Shown here one piece after another: positions 12,401-19,029 of a stretch of 64,000 nucleotides of DNA. Source of the DNA: Paludibacteraceae bacterium (GTDB lineage Bacteria > Bacteroidota > Bacteroidia > Bacteroidales > Paludibacteraceae). The number at the start of each line of letters is the position of its first letter. Within the stretch, counting starts at the first letter, position 1. The stretch is taken from assembly GCA_024400275.1 (NCBI GenBank), contig JAKSMY010000003.1, positions 7,138 to 71,137 of the forward strand, in the 5' to 3' direction. The translations under genes and the position numbers were made by a program. The notes beneath the pieces were generated by a model that saw only the letters and a program-made list of their open reading frames with translations, ran no database searches and was not told the DNA's origin.

Positions 12401-15400
12401 GGATGGGCTTATAGTACCCCACTCACTTTGACCATCTGCAACTTGTAAAGTGACGGTGTGAGTAGTAGGAGTGGAGCCATGAGTGCAAACTGAAATATCA
12501 TATAAGTAAATACCACTACTTCCATTTTGAGCAGCTTTGATAGAACTTATAGATGTTGTTTTTAAAGGTATGTTGTATGTAGCTGTACATTGACCCGTTG
12601 TTCCATTTGTTTGGTAGGTACCCACCTGACTACCATTAACATACAAAGTTAATGTGTATTTACTAGTTGATGAACCACTACTGAAGTGAACAGTGATTGT
12701 TCCTGCATCGGTAGTTCCATCGGTTAGTGCAAATGGAGAAACGAAGTCTAATTGTGCATAGCCATTTGAACTCTTAATTTTTGCATATGTAGATTGTTTA
12801 TCACAATTACTATATGTGATTGTCGCGCCCGCAGTTGCATCTCCAAAATAATTAGTTTCATAGCAACTACTTACAGGAGAAGGAGTCGCAGTCCATTTGG
12901 CGTAGAAGGTTTTGTTTTCGTGGGCATCTGTGCCAATAGAGGTGACAGCAGAGCCTGAACAATCTTGTGCAATGAACCAACCGCCAAACTCATAACCAGT
13001 TTTGGTGGCAGATTTCAGCGTTGCACCTACGCCATAAGTGTATGTGGTAGGATGGTCCGATTCGTGATTACCAGAGAAATCAGAGCCACCTTGGTCTTTG
13101 TAGGTGATGGAATAGGTTTGTGGAGTCCAAACAGCATTGAAGCGTTCGTAAGATTTCCACATTTCATAGTTGTTCCAATCAGCATCACTTTGTTTGACGA
13201 TGTATGTGTCATTCTCGCGTTGCCAACCACCGAAGTCATATCCTGTTGGTGCTTCAGGAACGCTGAAGACAACTTTACCGGGGCTGGAAGCCAAACTGCT
13301 TTGGCGTTCACCAAAGAGTGAGCCGTTATTATAGAGTTCTACTACGTCGTAAGGGATAAAGGTGCAATAGAAGTTGGCATCACACCAATCGGCATTGATA
13401 TCAAATTTACCAAATTGACCGGCGCGATCTTCTTCTTTTAGTCCTGTTACGCCATTCAAAGCATCTACACTACTCTTTCCATCCCAAATAAACGGACTAT
13501 TCGAACTGCTTGCATGACGTTTAGTTCCCACATAATATTTATAGGTAGCATCCGATTTATATCCATTGGGGATTTGAACCAATGGTGTTTGATAATTTTC
13601 ACCCGAAACACGGATAAACTCAACCGGATTATCCTTGGAAGCATTAGTAATATCCTTGCCCATTATCAAGACATAGGTAGGTTGGAAAGCCAATGCGTAA
13701 TTTTCTGTATTGGAGTTAGTCAAAATACGATAATAACCAAGCGCATCGTGACCGGCATAATACTGCTTTCCTTCATGTTTGCAGTCATATTTTTGCTGAC
13801 CGACCATAGCCACCCAGTTGTTATTCCAATCGGCTTTAAGTGAAGGGTTATCATTAACTTTCAGTACCGTGATTTTTTCGTCATCACTTGCACTCGGTAA
13901 ACGAACCTCGTCTGTACGCCACTCACCATCTGCCCCTTCTTGGTGCATACAATAGTTACGTATATTATTACCATTCCAAGCATGTATGAACCAATCGGTA
14001 CAATCGAAACTATTTACAGTGATATTGTATGTGTTGGTTTTGCCGTTTGTTGTTGTAACTGTAATGGTAGTCGTTCCTGCACCTTTTGCTGTTACCAAAC
14101 CATCATCTATAGTAAGGATTGCGGTGTTTGCACTTTCCCAAGATGCAACTTCACCACCATATTCTGGAGATTCAGGTGTATAAGTTACATATAGTTGATT
14201 CGTTTCTCCGACCTCAAGATTCTTGTGTTCATTATTTTCCATGTGAATAGCAACCGCCGTACAAACAGTTTCCCATTGTGCGGTGAGGGTGATATCAGAG
14301 CTGATTTGTTGCAGAGTAGCGCCGTCACTTATCAAAGTGCCAGCTGTTACAGTACTGCCATTTATCTTAACAGCCACATTAGCGAACCAACCTTTGAAGT
14401 GCATATTGGTTTTTTGGAAAGCGTTGGTGGTGAGCGTTACTTCTTCGCCAGAGGCAATACATGTTTGGCTTGCCATTTCTCCACTTGTTGCCCCATCGCC
14501 CGCGTACGCGATAGTATAAGAGGTGGGGTAAGTAACATCTAAATCGTTTTTCTCTGCATCATAAGTGAAAGTATAAGAATCGGCAGCACAACCTGTCATG
14601 TTGATATTTTTGCCGTCATCGCCACTGGCAAGTTGCCAATCGGTGCAATTCGTACTTGTCATTTCGTTAGATTCGTTTTGTGCACCATAGTAGGTATAAT
14701 TGGAGCCACCGTCTGAAGTGCTACGAATCTTAAACTTGAAATTGCCGTTTTGTGGTAAATTAGGAATAGTAACCGAGCCGTTGGACATTGTATAATCCTG
14801 CCAACCTGTTTTATCGTCACCATCATTATCAAAGTCGCCATACACTGACCAAGTGGTGGTAGGGGTGGAGCCGGGACGAACAACCTTAACGGCTGTAAAA
14901 TAACCATTACTATTTCTAGATACATAAATGGTTGAATATTGTGCATCTACACCATTTTTTAAAGGTATGACAAAATATCCAAAACCAGATGTGTTCGTAG
15001 AACTTCCATTTGTTGGACATTCACCAATATCATGCGTCGGATTTTTACTAGGTGTTACAAAACTAGATAAGTAGAAATTTCCATAACCACCAAAAAAGAT
15101 TGTATCTCCAGTTTGGAACTGACCAGAAGTAAGGGTTAGTTCGAAATATGAATCTGAAGCCGTAAATTTAATCATTTTTTTGTCCGAAGAACTACCTAAC
15201 TTCAAATCGTCAGGTGTGCCAGTGACATAACCGTTACATCCTTGACTAGAGAATGAACCACTCCCTGTAGCACCCACAAGAATAGTACCTCCTTCTGCAC
15301 TCAAGTTATCATTAATAGATGGAATCGTATTACTACCGCTCCATTGATAGTAAAATATTGTTTCTTTGCCAACTGGGGTTGGGGCTTTATCTTTCCATGT

Positions 15401-18325
15401 AGCAGTAACGGTGACATTAGATGCAGGCATGGTGAATTTACCATTTTCAACAGTAACTGTTTGGCTGTTAGCGTCTTTTACAGACCATTGGTCAAACTCT
15501 TTGCCATCAGGAGCGGTAAAAGTATTACTTAATAGAGTTACTTCAGTACCAGCAGTATAAGGACTATTCGAGTCTGTCATCGTACCCGTACCACCACCAT
15601 TGGCATAAGTGACGGTGTAGGTGGAGGCGGAGACGGTGATAATCTGTTCAACGGATTTGTCGCCGTAGGTGATGGTGACTTTAGTATCGGTTGTTTGAAG
15701 AGCAGTATTCAAATCTGGGCTGAAAGTAAAGTCACTTTCATGGCCTGCATAGGCAACATCTGCCGTAGTGTTATCGCTCATCTTCTTTGTGATAACCAAA
15801 TCTGTTGGGTCAAATTTTTCGCCAGCAGTATAAGAAACTTTAGTAGGAGCCGTCTTGACTGAAATAGAAGAGAGTGTGACAGGAGTCCAAGTGTGTTTGC
15901 CTGAAACATTAGAGGTGACAGAGCCTTTGCTATCTGTGACTTTGCAATAATAGTAATAATCACCTGCGGTGGATTCGGCTGCTGGAGTGTATAATGCAGA
16001 TGTAGCACCTGAAACCATGTGACTATCATCTACAGTGGCAGTTGCAGAGGTATTTTTATACCATTGATAAGATAACGAGCCGGAACAAGCAGTAGCCTCC
16101 ACAGACAAAGCCGTTTTAGCGACAGTACCTACTGTACCAACAGTAACAGCCGTTGTGCTGGGATGAGTGTTAATAGTAGGACCTGTACAAGTAACTTCGA
16201 AGGTGGCAGCGATGGTGGCATCAGCAGAAAGGGTGTAGGTGCTACTGGAAGTAAAATCTGCATTATTCACTTTCAGGGTTTTTAGTTTATACCCTGAACT
16301 TGGTGTTGCCGTGATAGTAAGAATACACGTATGTGCGAGAGACTTACTGCCAGAAGTGAAACTTTGGTCAGCATTGTTGATGTCCTTGTAAGCCACTGTA
16401 ATCGTGCCGTTACTCGGTGCTGTAATTGTGGCTTTATGAGTGAGGAGGCCATCGGACTTAGTGTAATTGTAATAAGTACAACCTTGATCTGTTCCACTTG
16501 TGGTAGAAGGCACAATAGTCAAATCTCCCGTAATATCTTCTTTGATATAGTTGGTGCTCTTCGTGATAGCATATTTATCACCTGTTTGAACTTTGTAAAT
16601 GCTATTTTCTCCCGTCCAACTAGAATTGTTGGCAATAGCGTATGCCACATAATTATCGTATGCAGTTGTCGTAAAGGTGTAAAGATTTGCTGTACCATTG
16701 ACCTTGGTCATCTCATCTGCTGAATTGTGGCACGTGCGACCACGACGGAAATAAGGAGCAGCATTAAATACTGTATTGTCGAAATACACTTTATGCTCTG
16801 CCGCCATGCTATGTGCAGTTTCTGGCAAAGATGTACTGGCGCAAATTTTTGGACTATTGCTGCTATTGATAATGGTATTCGGTACAAATACAATGATATA
16901 ATATCTGCCATTGTTGTAATTGACAGCAGCATTTCCTCCAAGATCCCAACCACTTGAAGGACTAGTCATATTTGTGATATCTGTACAATTGAAGCCAGGG
17001 TCGCAGTTACCATTTCCATAGGCAGGATCCCAGTTATCACCCGTGGTTATTTTAAATTGGCGATTATTACTACTTGCGTAGGTGTACCAATACCAATAAA
17101 GACCATCGGCACTTTTTTCCATCTTTTTGGCAGCCCAATTATCATCCCACTCGCCACGATAATAATAATCTGTGGTTGTGGGGGTGGAAGAAGACGTGAC
17201 CTTGATTCCTCCAATATTTGAAGAAAGACCACTTCCAAGAGCACTACTTCCAGATCCTAATGTCGTTCCACTCACATTGATTTTCGTATAAATTCGAATC
17301 ATTTTAGTTCCGCTAGGAACGTTTATTGACGTATATGTTCCACAAGTACAACTACCGTAGCCGCTGATTGATAATGTAGTTGTACTAGAACAAGTTGAGT
17401 TATAAGTTGTTGTATTCCAAAAAGCGACCGCCCATGTTCCACTACTACTTGAACTATTACCAGCAACTTCAATACTCAATGTTGAAATACCACTTTCACA
17501 TTTAATTTCAATGTAATTTTTAGTGGGATCCGCAACCGAATTACTAGAGAATGGCAACATCGTTTTTTTAGAACTGCCTCCACAAGTTTTATTCGTGGCA
17601 CTTCCAGTGCCATTACTGCTAATTATTATGCCATCAGTAGTAGTAGCACCTTCTTTTATTTGACTTGGGGAAAATTCTGCTCCCCACATATTACCTATGC
17701 CGAGGAAGAAGGCGAAGAGAAGAGAAACTACCTTCTTGAAAGAAGGTGTTGTTGAGCGACTGAGTCGCTTGTTGTTGCCGCAGGCGGCATTAGTCGATTG
17801 ACGGTTGACAATGCACGATGCACAATGACGATTGACGGTTGACAATGCACAATGCACGGTGGCAATTGTTGAACGACCCTCGAGCGACCCTCGAACGACC
17901 CTCGAATGACCCTCGACGGTGGAGTTAGTGACGAGTCGAGAAATAGCAGAGGTGCCGAGGGCAATTGTTGAGCGACGGAGTCGCTTGTTGTTGCCGCAAG
18001 CGGCATTGTTGGGCAGTGGGGCTGCTTGTTGGTGAGCACAAGAGGGGCTCAACGGTTGCCTAACAATAGGCTCTACTCCCGTTCTACCCCCGTTAAAAGC
18101 AGGGACACCCTCCGACCCCCTCTGTAAGGGGGAGATGGAAATTGGTAAATCGGGGACACCCACTGATTCCCTCTGTAAGGGGGTGATGGAAAAATTATTA
18201 AAAAGAGAATGGAAAAAAGAAAAAAGAGAATGAGCACGGTTATGTGCCGGTTGCGAAGAGGAGATTATACCCCCCCCCCCGAGATTCTTCGTCAAGAACG
18301 AAGCAAAGGAATTAGTGAGTTTCAT
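3485..18325 (-). CDS. Giant repeat-rich secreted adhesin-like protein, probable T9SS substrate
   Basis: About 4,946 residues from the ATG that begins MKLTNSFASFLTKN; a TTG 48 nt upstream would add 16 residues but has poor context. Residues about 195-220 hold a hydrophobic signal-like segment (KKVVSLLFAFFLGIGNMWGA), unusually far from the start because ~180 codons of intergenic-type repeat sequence intervene. The rest is modular: at least eight InlB/Listeria-Bacteroides type repeats with xFxGWY...YAKW signatures (for example encoded near 15.4-15.6, 13.0, 12.1, 9.9 and 8.4 kb), Big_2-like beta-sandwich domains (near 14.1 and 9.7 kb), Ig-like QWY...YYCKV domains (near 16.0, 11.1 and 6.1 kb), and an unrecognised C-terminal region. 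It ends with a short tail, YLIHHGRLFDGQGKLVR, like type IX C-terminal signals. No catalytic motif is recognised. Surface adhesion is inferred from the architecture. Confidence 0.75.
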   Translation of the reverse strand: MKLTNSFASFLTKNLGGGGIISSSQPAHNRAHSLFSFFHSLFNNFSITPLQRESVGVPDLPISISPLQRGSEGVPAFNGGRTGVEPIVRQPLSPSCAHQQAAPLPNNAACGNNKRLRRSTIALGTSAISRLVTNSTVEGHSRVVRGSLEGRSTIATVHCALSTVNRHCASCIVNRQSTNAACGNNKRLSRSTTPSFKKVVSLLFAFFLGIGNMWGAEFSPSQIKEGATTTDGIIISSNGTGSATNKTCGGSSKKTMLPFSSNSVADPTKNYIEIKCESGISTLSIEVAGNSSSSSGTWAVAFWNTTTYNSTCSSTTTLSISGYGSCTCGTYTSINVPSGTKMIRIYTKINVSGTTLGSGSSALGSGLSSNIGGIKVTSSSTPTTTDYYYRGEWDDNWAAKKMEKSADGLYWYWYTYASSNNRQFKITTGDNWDPAYGNGNCDPGFNCTDITNMTSPSSGWDLGGNAAVNYNNGRYYIIVFVPNTIINSSNSPKICASTSLPETAHSMAAEHKVYFDNTVFNAAPYFRRGRTCHNSADEMTKVNGTANLYTFTTTAYDNYVAYAIANNSSWTGENSIYKVQTGDKYAITKSTNYIKEDITGDLTIVPSTTSGTDQGCTYYNYTKSDGLLTHKATITAPSNGTITVAYKDINNADQSFTSGSKSLAHTCILTITATPSSGYKLKTLKVNNADFTSSSTYTLSADATIAATFEVTCTGPTINTHPSTTAVTVGTVGTVAKTALSVEATACSGSLSYQWYKNTSATATVDDSHMVSGATSALYTPAAESTAGDYYYYCKVTDSKGSVTSNVSGKHTWTPVTLSSISVKTAPTKVSYTAGEKFDPTDLVITKKMSDNTTADVAYAGHESDFTFSPDLNTALQTTDTKVTITYGDKSVEQIITVSASTYTVTYANGGGTGTMTDSNSPYTAGTEVTLLSNTFTAPDGKEFDQWSVKDANSQTVTVENGKFTMPASNVTVTATWKDKAPTPVGKETIFYYQWSGSNTIPSINDNLSAEGGTILVGATGSGSFSSQGCNGYVTGTPDDLKLGSSSDKKMIKFTASDSYFELTLTSGQFQTGDTIFFGGYGNFYLSSFVTPSKNPTHDIGECPTNGSSTNTSGFGYFVIPLKNGVDAQYSTIYVSRNSNGYFTAVKVVRPGSTPTTTWSVYGDFDNDGDDKTGWQDYTMSNGSVTIPNLPQNGNFKFKIRSTSDGGSNYTYYGAQNESNEMTSTNCTDWQLASGDDGKNINMTGCAADSYTFTYDAEKNDLDVTYPTSYTIAYAGDGATSGEMASQTCIASGEEVTLTTNAFQKTNMHFKGWFANVAVKINGSTVTAGTLISDGATLQQISSDITLTAQWETVCTAVAIHMENNEHKNLEVGETNQLYVTYTPESPEYGGEVASWESANTAILTIDDGLVTAKGAGTTTITVTTTNGKTNTYNITVNSFDCTDWFIHAWNGNNIRNYCMHQEGADGEWRTDEVRLPSASDDEKITVLKVNDNPSLKADWNNNWVAMVGQQKYDCKHEGKQYYAGHDALGYYRILTNSNTENYALAFQPTYVLIMGKDITNASKDNPVEFIRVSGENYQTPLVQIPNGYKSDATYKYYVGTKRHASSSNSPFIWDGKSSVDALNGVTGLKEEDRAGQFGKFDINADWCDANFYCTFIPYDVVELYNNGSLFGERQSSLASSPGKVVFSVPEAPTGYDFGGWQRENDTYIVKQSDADWNNYEMWKSYERFNAVWTPQTYSITYKDQGGSDFSGNHESDHPTTYTYGVGATLKSATKTGYEFGGWFIAQDCSGSAVTSIGTDAHENKTFYAKWTATPSPVSSCYETNYFGDATAGATITYSNCDKQSTYAKIKSSNGYAQLDFVSPFALTDGTTDAGTITVHFSSGSSTSKYTLTLYVNGSQVGTYQTNGTTGQCTATYNIPLKTTSISSIKAAQNGSSGIYLYDISVCTHGSTPTTHTVTLQVADGQSEWGTISPSSLSAVADGTSISIDGTNNKILHIGTTDITATPTKATAQYTYGFSEWSWTDNVTTVTKDITATATFTRTLNKYDVTFDLQGHGSAIDKQTIDYNGTVTKPTDPTATGYTFGGWYKENACTNAWNFSTDKVTGTTTLYAKWTQQTEGACYEIGDGTEHEDIPYGGGSFVTTGCTFTSASDIVKDERKPYTSRTSKMNTAKIGSSAKTDWSKSYVGGTCTADISSMQVGVCASGTNDFAILFSKSGDFSGNDDVSVKTLTAHDYSDANPTIQSVTIPTGGYKAFRIYRAVTINGTQYGSSSSCYVYYIKVCTGSSACAAPVPSANDIETEGLAGMVRFTYTGSNASNMYWQTSEDGTNTNYPATGSRTVAGSGNITIYLRGYDSTNDCWSTPASKQDAPIECAAPVITSQPSPVNAVLNEEITLTVETEDDDDTYQWYACNADGSNQVMLMDAIYNQHTFTTVETGTFYYVCKVKSSCGWITSSNVIAAIIKPAKFTVHYTMGADGNTAYNTTTFTANKERNAEVEGLVENLTGWTFKDADNQFYDNGQKSSSSKGYSNTMSALLNTRTAEPAADNEIISLTFDIAQDYQIGFSEILLPVAANTGKSQNFRAVLSDAYGHSITGNITNIGELNYLKNIGFTLDPSYKLVGTITLKLYAWHTSDAQFRLGKDVYISGEVTSLPEPELHWTTEPENGIVGSTMTVAAASNSSDNTGATITYASDFTAAASVNANTGLLTYKSAETNKVNISAHVTGDGIHYTSVGKSISKAITVSADVVKYSIEYRSNGSSSGATPVDANHYLEGDKITVMGNTGSLVKTGYKFNGWNTATNGSGTHYDVGDEITVGTSDIVLYAEWNNNVATGISVTPKTLDLKVGTNGNLAAALTPAGCEDETILWISEYTTAATVDGDNKSAEVTTVAPRKSFKIYAKTDRLKSNSWYATVSTYYEINYDVTNGGTASKTTDKYYEGELTLPTISNIPTGKAFTGWWTAKTDGTFIGLAGATYTPSGNVTIYAQYEDDNNEYDIAYELNGGTCSTKPETATVGTAFQVGVPTLNGHTFTGWTVSSGLVPATAKWGTSSTPATAIADASTLCINGNNNVYFKDLCAKDGEVTLTANWKENCSGGGGSTETVVIWDGSSLSDFATSPDSKTGLTWAKGSSWEMKIGDKDYAPTYNEKIYTNQAKIGSAGSGDNQVIAITIPSGYTGVIFFTGITNSSGNERSIFISKTKTKTLDESIAYISSSSTTVASAAQSSSLSAGTYYICATASVRITEIKVTMTPIGGGGAGGDCYYVTYDGNGATGGNVQDMTAYTSENNTVIVKANNFEKSGYTFNGWKDQKGTSHAAGSSFTISEDMILTAQWKEAEAGVAICWNPADDVNDQLASGTTTLTKITSKFTNATVTIEATPGTGTNNVAGSDDNSGFLKVKDCKGVKIIKIVTTQKATISLGGEQYGSNTGSFYLVDADDEKVDENISCTTGSSCTYEDLPMGTYYVYALAKTKSINFSKLCITTGEIEECTDPAIYDVSGSAMSCDGTNETITLSNSETDVTYVLRRNGTAVEGSDKTGTGSALTWVVPNSGTYTVSGTRGLCVSEMNGEAVLTVPSAEIVNDIDGATVAINTAVTLSTIIKIDDVENAGDYSVQWFRNSVQSIEGATAEGNATTCTETETQQFEHSVTPTTAGTTYYFARITTPCNAYVYTRVVAITGVSTSLSYAWTLDGNSSFSTALPQGGKHILVVTASAGEEAPTIEVEEDKGITLGTITTDGLATTAELLIGTNAEDFSITASTPVQASYAGKTETKNWTVRDCAGGSETILFDMYLSAYNTAVINPDYGGALQSIGFSNTDKATIDGHTYYKANQTLFKLTLKSGVTIQAGDQVIMKVTSSKDTKDCGFIITKGSSTTKWGEVHYDINHTEHEMVYTVPANSSMIGQSYFGFQRYSSDTYVYGLSIVRGGGSGDISTTIEWVNHPGTTVQKTVGASDFTFAAQPASTNKSTGTIEYTSSDPAKAVVNADGTVHIMAAGNVTISAKQSAVGCYMASNQLSYNLEIAEATCEDHNPYIVMSGDSPKCPDVEVVLTATKFTDGATLQWYKDGVAISGKTESTLTLTAAGVYHVVATKTCALESNAITIENNASGSAIVSTMATSFTVRGARPFSYRAVKIAQGSTYSITSNNTDLQLTLAPDATDANIIRIEGTGINTAKAASDVTITVYAGDDGCTTEATHTISITQVVAGEKNAIAWVTEGTGGGTWDATTAAKSTDVSLYKYLQQYYEVTAVNNYHTTKEAELIDFYSQFDLLLMTDYPDSKKGGYTNAFGLLIDTKPILSFEAFVANCSNWGIDGTPHNTAVTQTDLTLLCNADDIFGVDNKKFAAGTAHTLTSVADGQGLQGFLADEAPDFTMIGKITDDAVDYIACMERQVVPENRMMIFGLNSNTMDNMTSDGEEMVQGFIEYLLLNDPASIPDCSVIFHGYVDENWDNDANWENEYKPSKYATVRIDAPCKINVNNAYVGNMKIHTSSEGSTYTGKVTIPYNGALTVLKSISRIVDSKYTVQLPTTVDDIEIQSSAEGTGSLAIGAEEGTNYATTQFFSKAYRAYDGKGNRTAYWQYMGTTVYGAELGIDFAGANTYLFTNGGWKREYSGIMKVWGGYGVSQDNNKLYTMQGLLQPTKNHTYDLNYGENLVANSWTAPIRITDMETSDFVNAAPTIYIYNTGHDGGTGVYAEGATKEAGQWQTIPVNTAKLTGWEGPTVIPVGQAFQVNGTSSGAKLKLDYGQLVMPKEETLPTTPAYAPGRRMAPWIKTNNVDMMRIRVMGSQLQADLYLLESGDFNEGYDRGWDGDFVEGDGRSPMFYSISNELGNMAINALPDLEGRQIGFVPNNETTFTISFWYDGFDDWYFNDIKMQTSTLITSNNIYRFTSADGDDANRFYISKTPLQKVVPTGAADLNVENQEKKIIYKEHMYLIHHGRLFDGQGKLVR
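17749..18193 (-). repeat. Block of intergenic-type repeats inside the giant reading frame
   Basis: Four repeat pairs are seen. (1) A 42-bp unit at 17749-17790 and 17965-18006 with two mismatches, containing hairpins AGCGAC-TGA/GGA-GTCGCT and TTGCCGC-AG/AA-GCGGCA. (2) A 29-bp unit with one mismatch at 17795-17823 and 17829-17857. (3) Four tandem CGACCCTCGA-type 11-mers around 17875-17916. (4) A ~40-bp GGGACACCC...CTCTGTAAGGGGG unit at 18102-18141 and 18154-18193. Such sequences look like noncoding spacer DNA, yet the frame stays open through them. Confidence 0.75.
18270..18280 (-). repeat. Homopolymeric tract of 11 G (coding strand) near the giant gene start
   Basis: Eleven consecutive C on the plus strand read as G11 in codons 16-19 of the giant gene. 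A change of one unit would shift the frame ahead of the signal segment, so this is a candidate contingency (phase-variation) tract. Confidence 0.8.
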
Positions 18326-18351
18326 AATATTGTTGTTTTTATTATTTATTA

Positions 18352-18464
18352 ACAGGTTTAGCAAGGTTAGCAAGGTTTAGCAGGTTTAGCGAGTTTAGCA
18401 AGGTTTAGCAAGGTTAGCAAGGTTTAGCAAGTTTAGCAAGGTTAGCAAGGTTAGCAAGGTTTAA
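18352..18464. repeat. GGTTTAGCAA minisatellite upstream of the giant gene
   Basis: About eleven 9-10 bp units of (A/G)GGTT(T)AGCA, with variation in the T run and in the A/G positions. It lies in the 5' leader of the giant gene. Units abut without spacers, so it is not a CRISPR array. Confidence 0.8.
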
Positions 18465-18541
18465 CACGCATAACGAGTAAGCATAAAGTCATCAATCGAC
18501 TCTCTCTTTAACTTTGCAGATATTTCGTGTCCTTTAGTCAT
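18461..18541 (-). CDS. Possible 26-codon leader ORF
   Basis: Reads MTKGHEISAKLK then a Lys/Arg/Asp-containing end and stops with TAA exactly where the minisatellite begins. It is in the leader between the giant gene promoter and start codon, downstream of the attenuator-like hairpin. The composition (charged, with an ATG after an A-rich stretch) is compatible with a real peptide or a truncated gene, but nothing shows that it is expressed. Confidence 0.25.
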   Translation of the reverse strand: MTKGHEISAKLKRESIDDFMLTRYAC

Positions 18542-18604
18542 TTATTTATTTTTGCACCTTATTTTAATACACGTACGCGCGGGCATAGGCAGGGAAATCG
18601 TACC

Positions 18605-18627
18605 AAAAAGCACCCTAAAGAGGGTGC
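18605..18627 (-). terminator. Intrinsic terminator in the giant gene leader (attenuator candidate)
   Basis: On the minus strand GCACCC-TCTTTA-GGGTGC is followed at once by TTTTT. It lies about 25 nt after the expected transcription start of the minus-strand promoter and about 280 nt before the start codon. No other minus-strand gene lies upstream that would need it. Confidence 0.65.
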
Positions 18628-18656
18628 AAATTGGATGCTTTCCACCGTTTGCGGTT

Positions 18657-18689
18657 GCAAAGATACAACTTTTTTATTATATACACAAA
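18657..18689 (-). promoter_or_regulatory. Promoter of the giant-protein operon
   Basis: On the minus strand TTTG, 20 nt, TATCTTTG. It predicts a 5' leader of roughly 325 nt containing a terminator hairpin, a short ORF and the minisatellite. Confidence 0.7.
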
Positions 18690-18742
18690 AAAAAAAGTAT
18701 GTTTTATAACATATTTTTCGTCGGAGCAAATCTCGTGAAATG

Positions 18743-18807
18743 AATTTGCCATGCAAATTGAGGCGTTCGGTTGCTCCTCCTCTCCCCAAAAAGCGGGCTT
18801 TTTGGGG
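18743..18807. repeat. Two-hairpin repeat element, copy 1
   Basis: AATTTGC-CAT-GCAAATT, a 24-nt linker containing CTCCTC, then CCCCAAAAAGC-GG-GCTTTTTGGGG. Copies 2 and 3 near the tRNA gene share the layout and linker but have different stems that remain self-complementary. Confidence 0.7.
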
Positions 18808-18811
18808 TAAC

Positions 18812-18935
18812 GCTGATAGAATAAAGAACGCTGACGCTGATGGAATAAGGACCGCTTCGCTGATGGAATAAAGAACGCTGACGCTATAGGGGAGGGACGG
18901 GAAGGAAGAGAGGAAGAGAGGAAGAGAGGAAGAAA
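18812..18935. repeat. CGCTGACGCT-type dispersed repeat and GAGGAAGA tandem repeat
   Basis: Three units of the form GAAC(or GACC)GCTgaCGCTgatGGAATAA run from 18812 to 18886, followed by four GAGGAAGA units (about 18903-18935). Related CGCTGACGCT sequence also occurs near 38,865. No gene is visible here; this fills the spacer between the two divergent promoters. Confidence 0.55.
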
Positions 18936-18979
18936 ATATGGTTAATGTGCAACAAAAATGCAAAATAAGCACTGAAAAA

Positions 18980-19012
18980 TTTGCTTAATTTGTAAAAAAA
19001 GTGTATCTTTGC
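18980..19012 (+). promoter_or_regulatory. Promoter of the AAA_14 ATPase gene
   Basis: TTTG, 20 nt, TATCTTTG. The start codon is only 17 nt beyond the -7 box, so the 5' leader is very short; this also rules out an upstream TTG inside the box as the start. Confidence 0.75.
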
Positions 19013-19029
19013 AGAAAAATAAGACAACT

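Noticed and set aside
3524..17250. Many plus-strand frames of 60-190 codons
   Set aside because: All lie antisense to the giant gene and are explained by its Thr/Ser-rich codon pattern.
17728..18039. 103-codon minus-strand frame in the repeat block
   Set aside because: A second reading frame through the same spacer repeats; openness reflects repeat composition, so it is not counted as a gene.
18352..18464. CRISPR array
   Set aside because: Units are 9-10 bp with no spacers of unique sequence, and there are no cas genes; it is a minisatellite.
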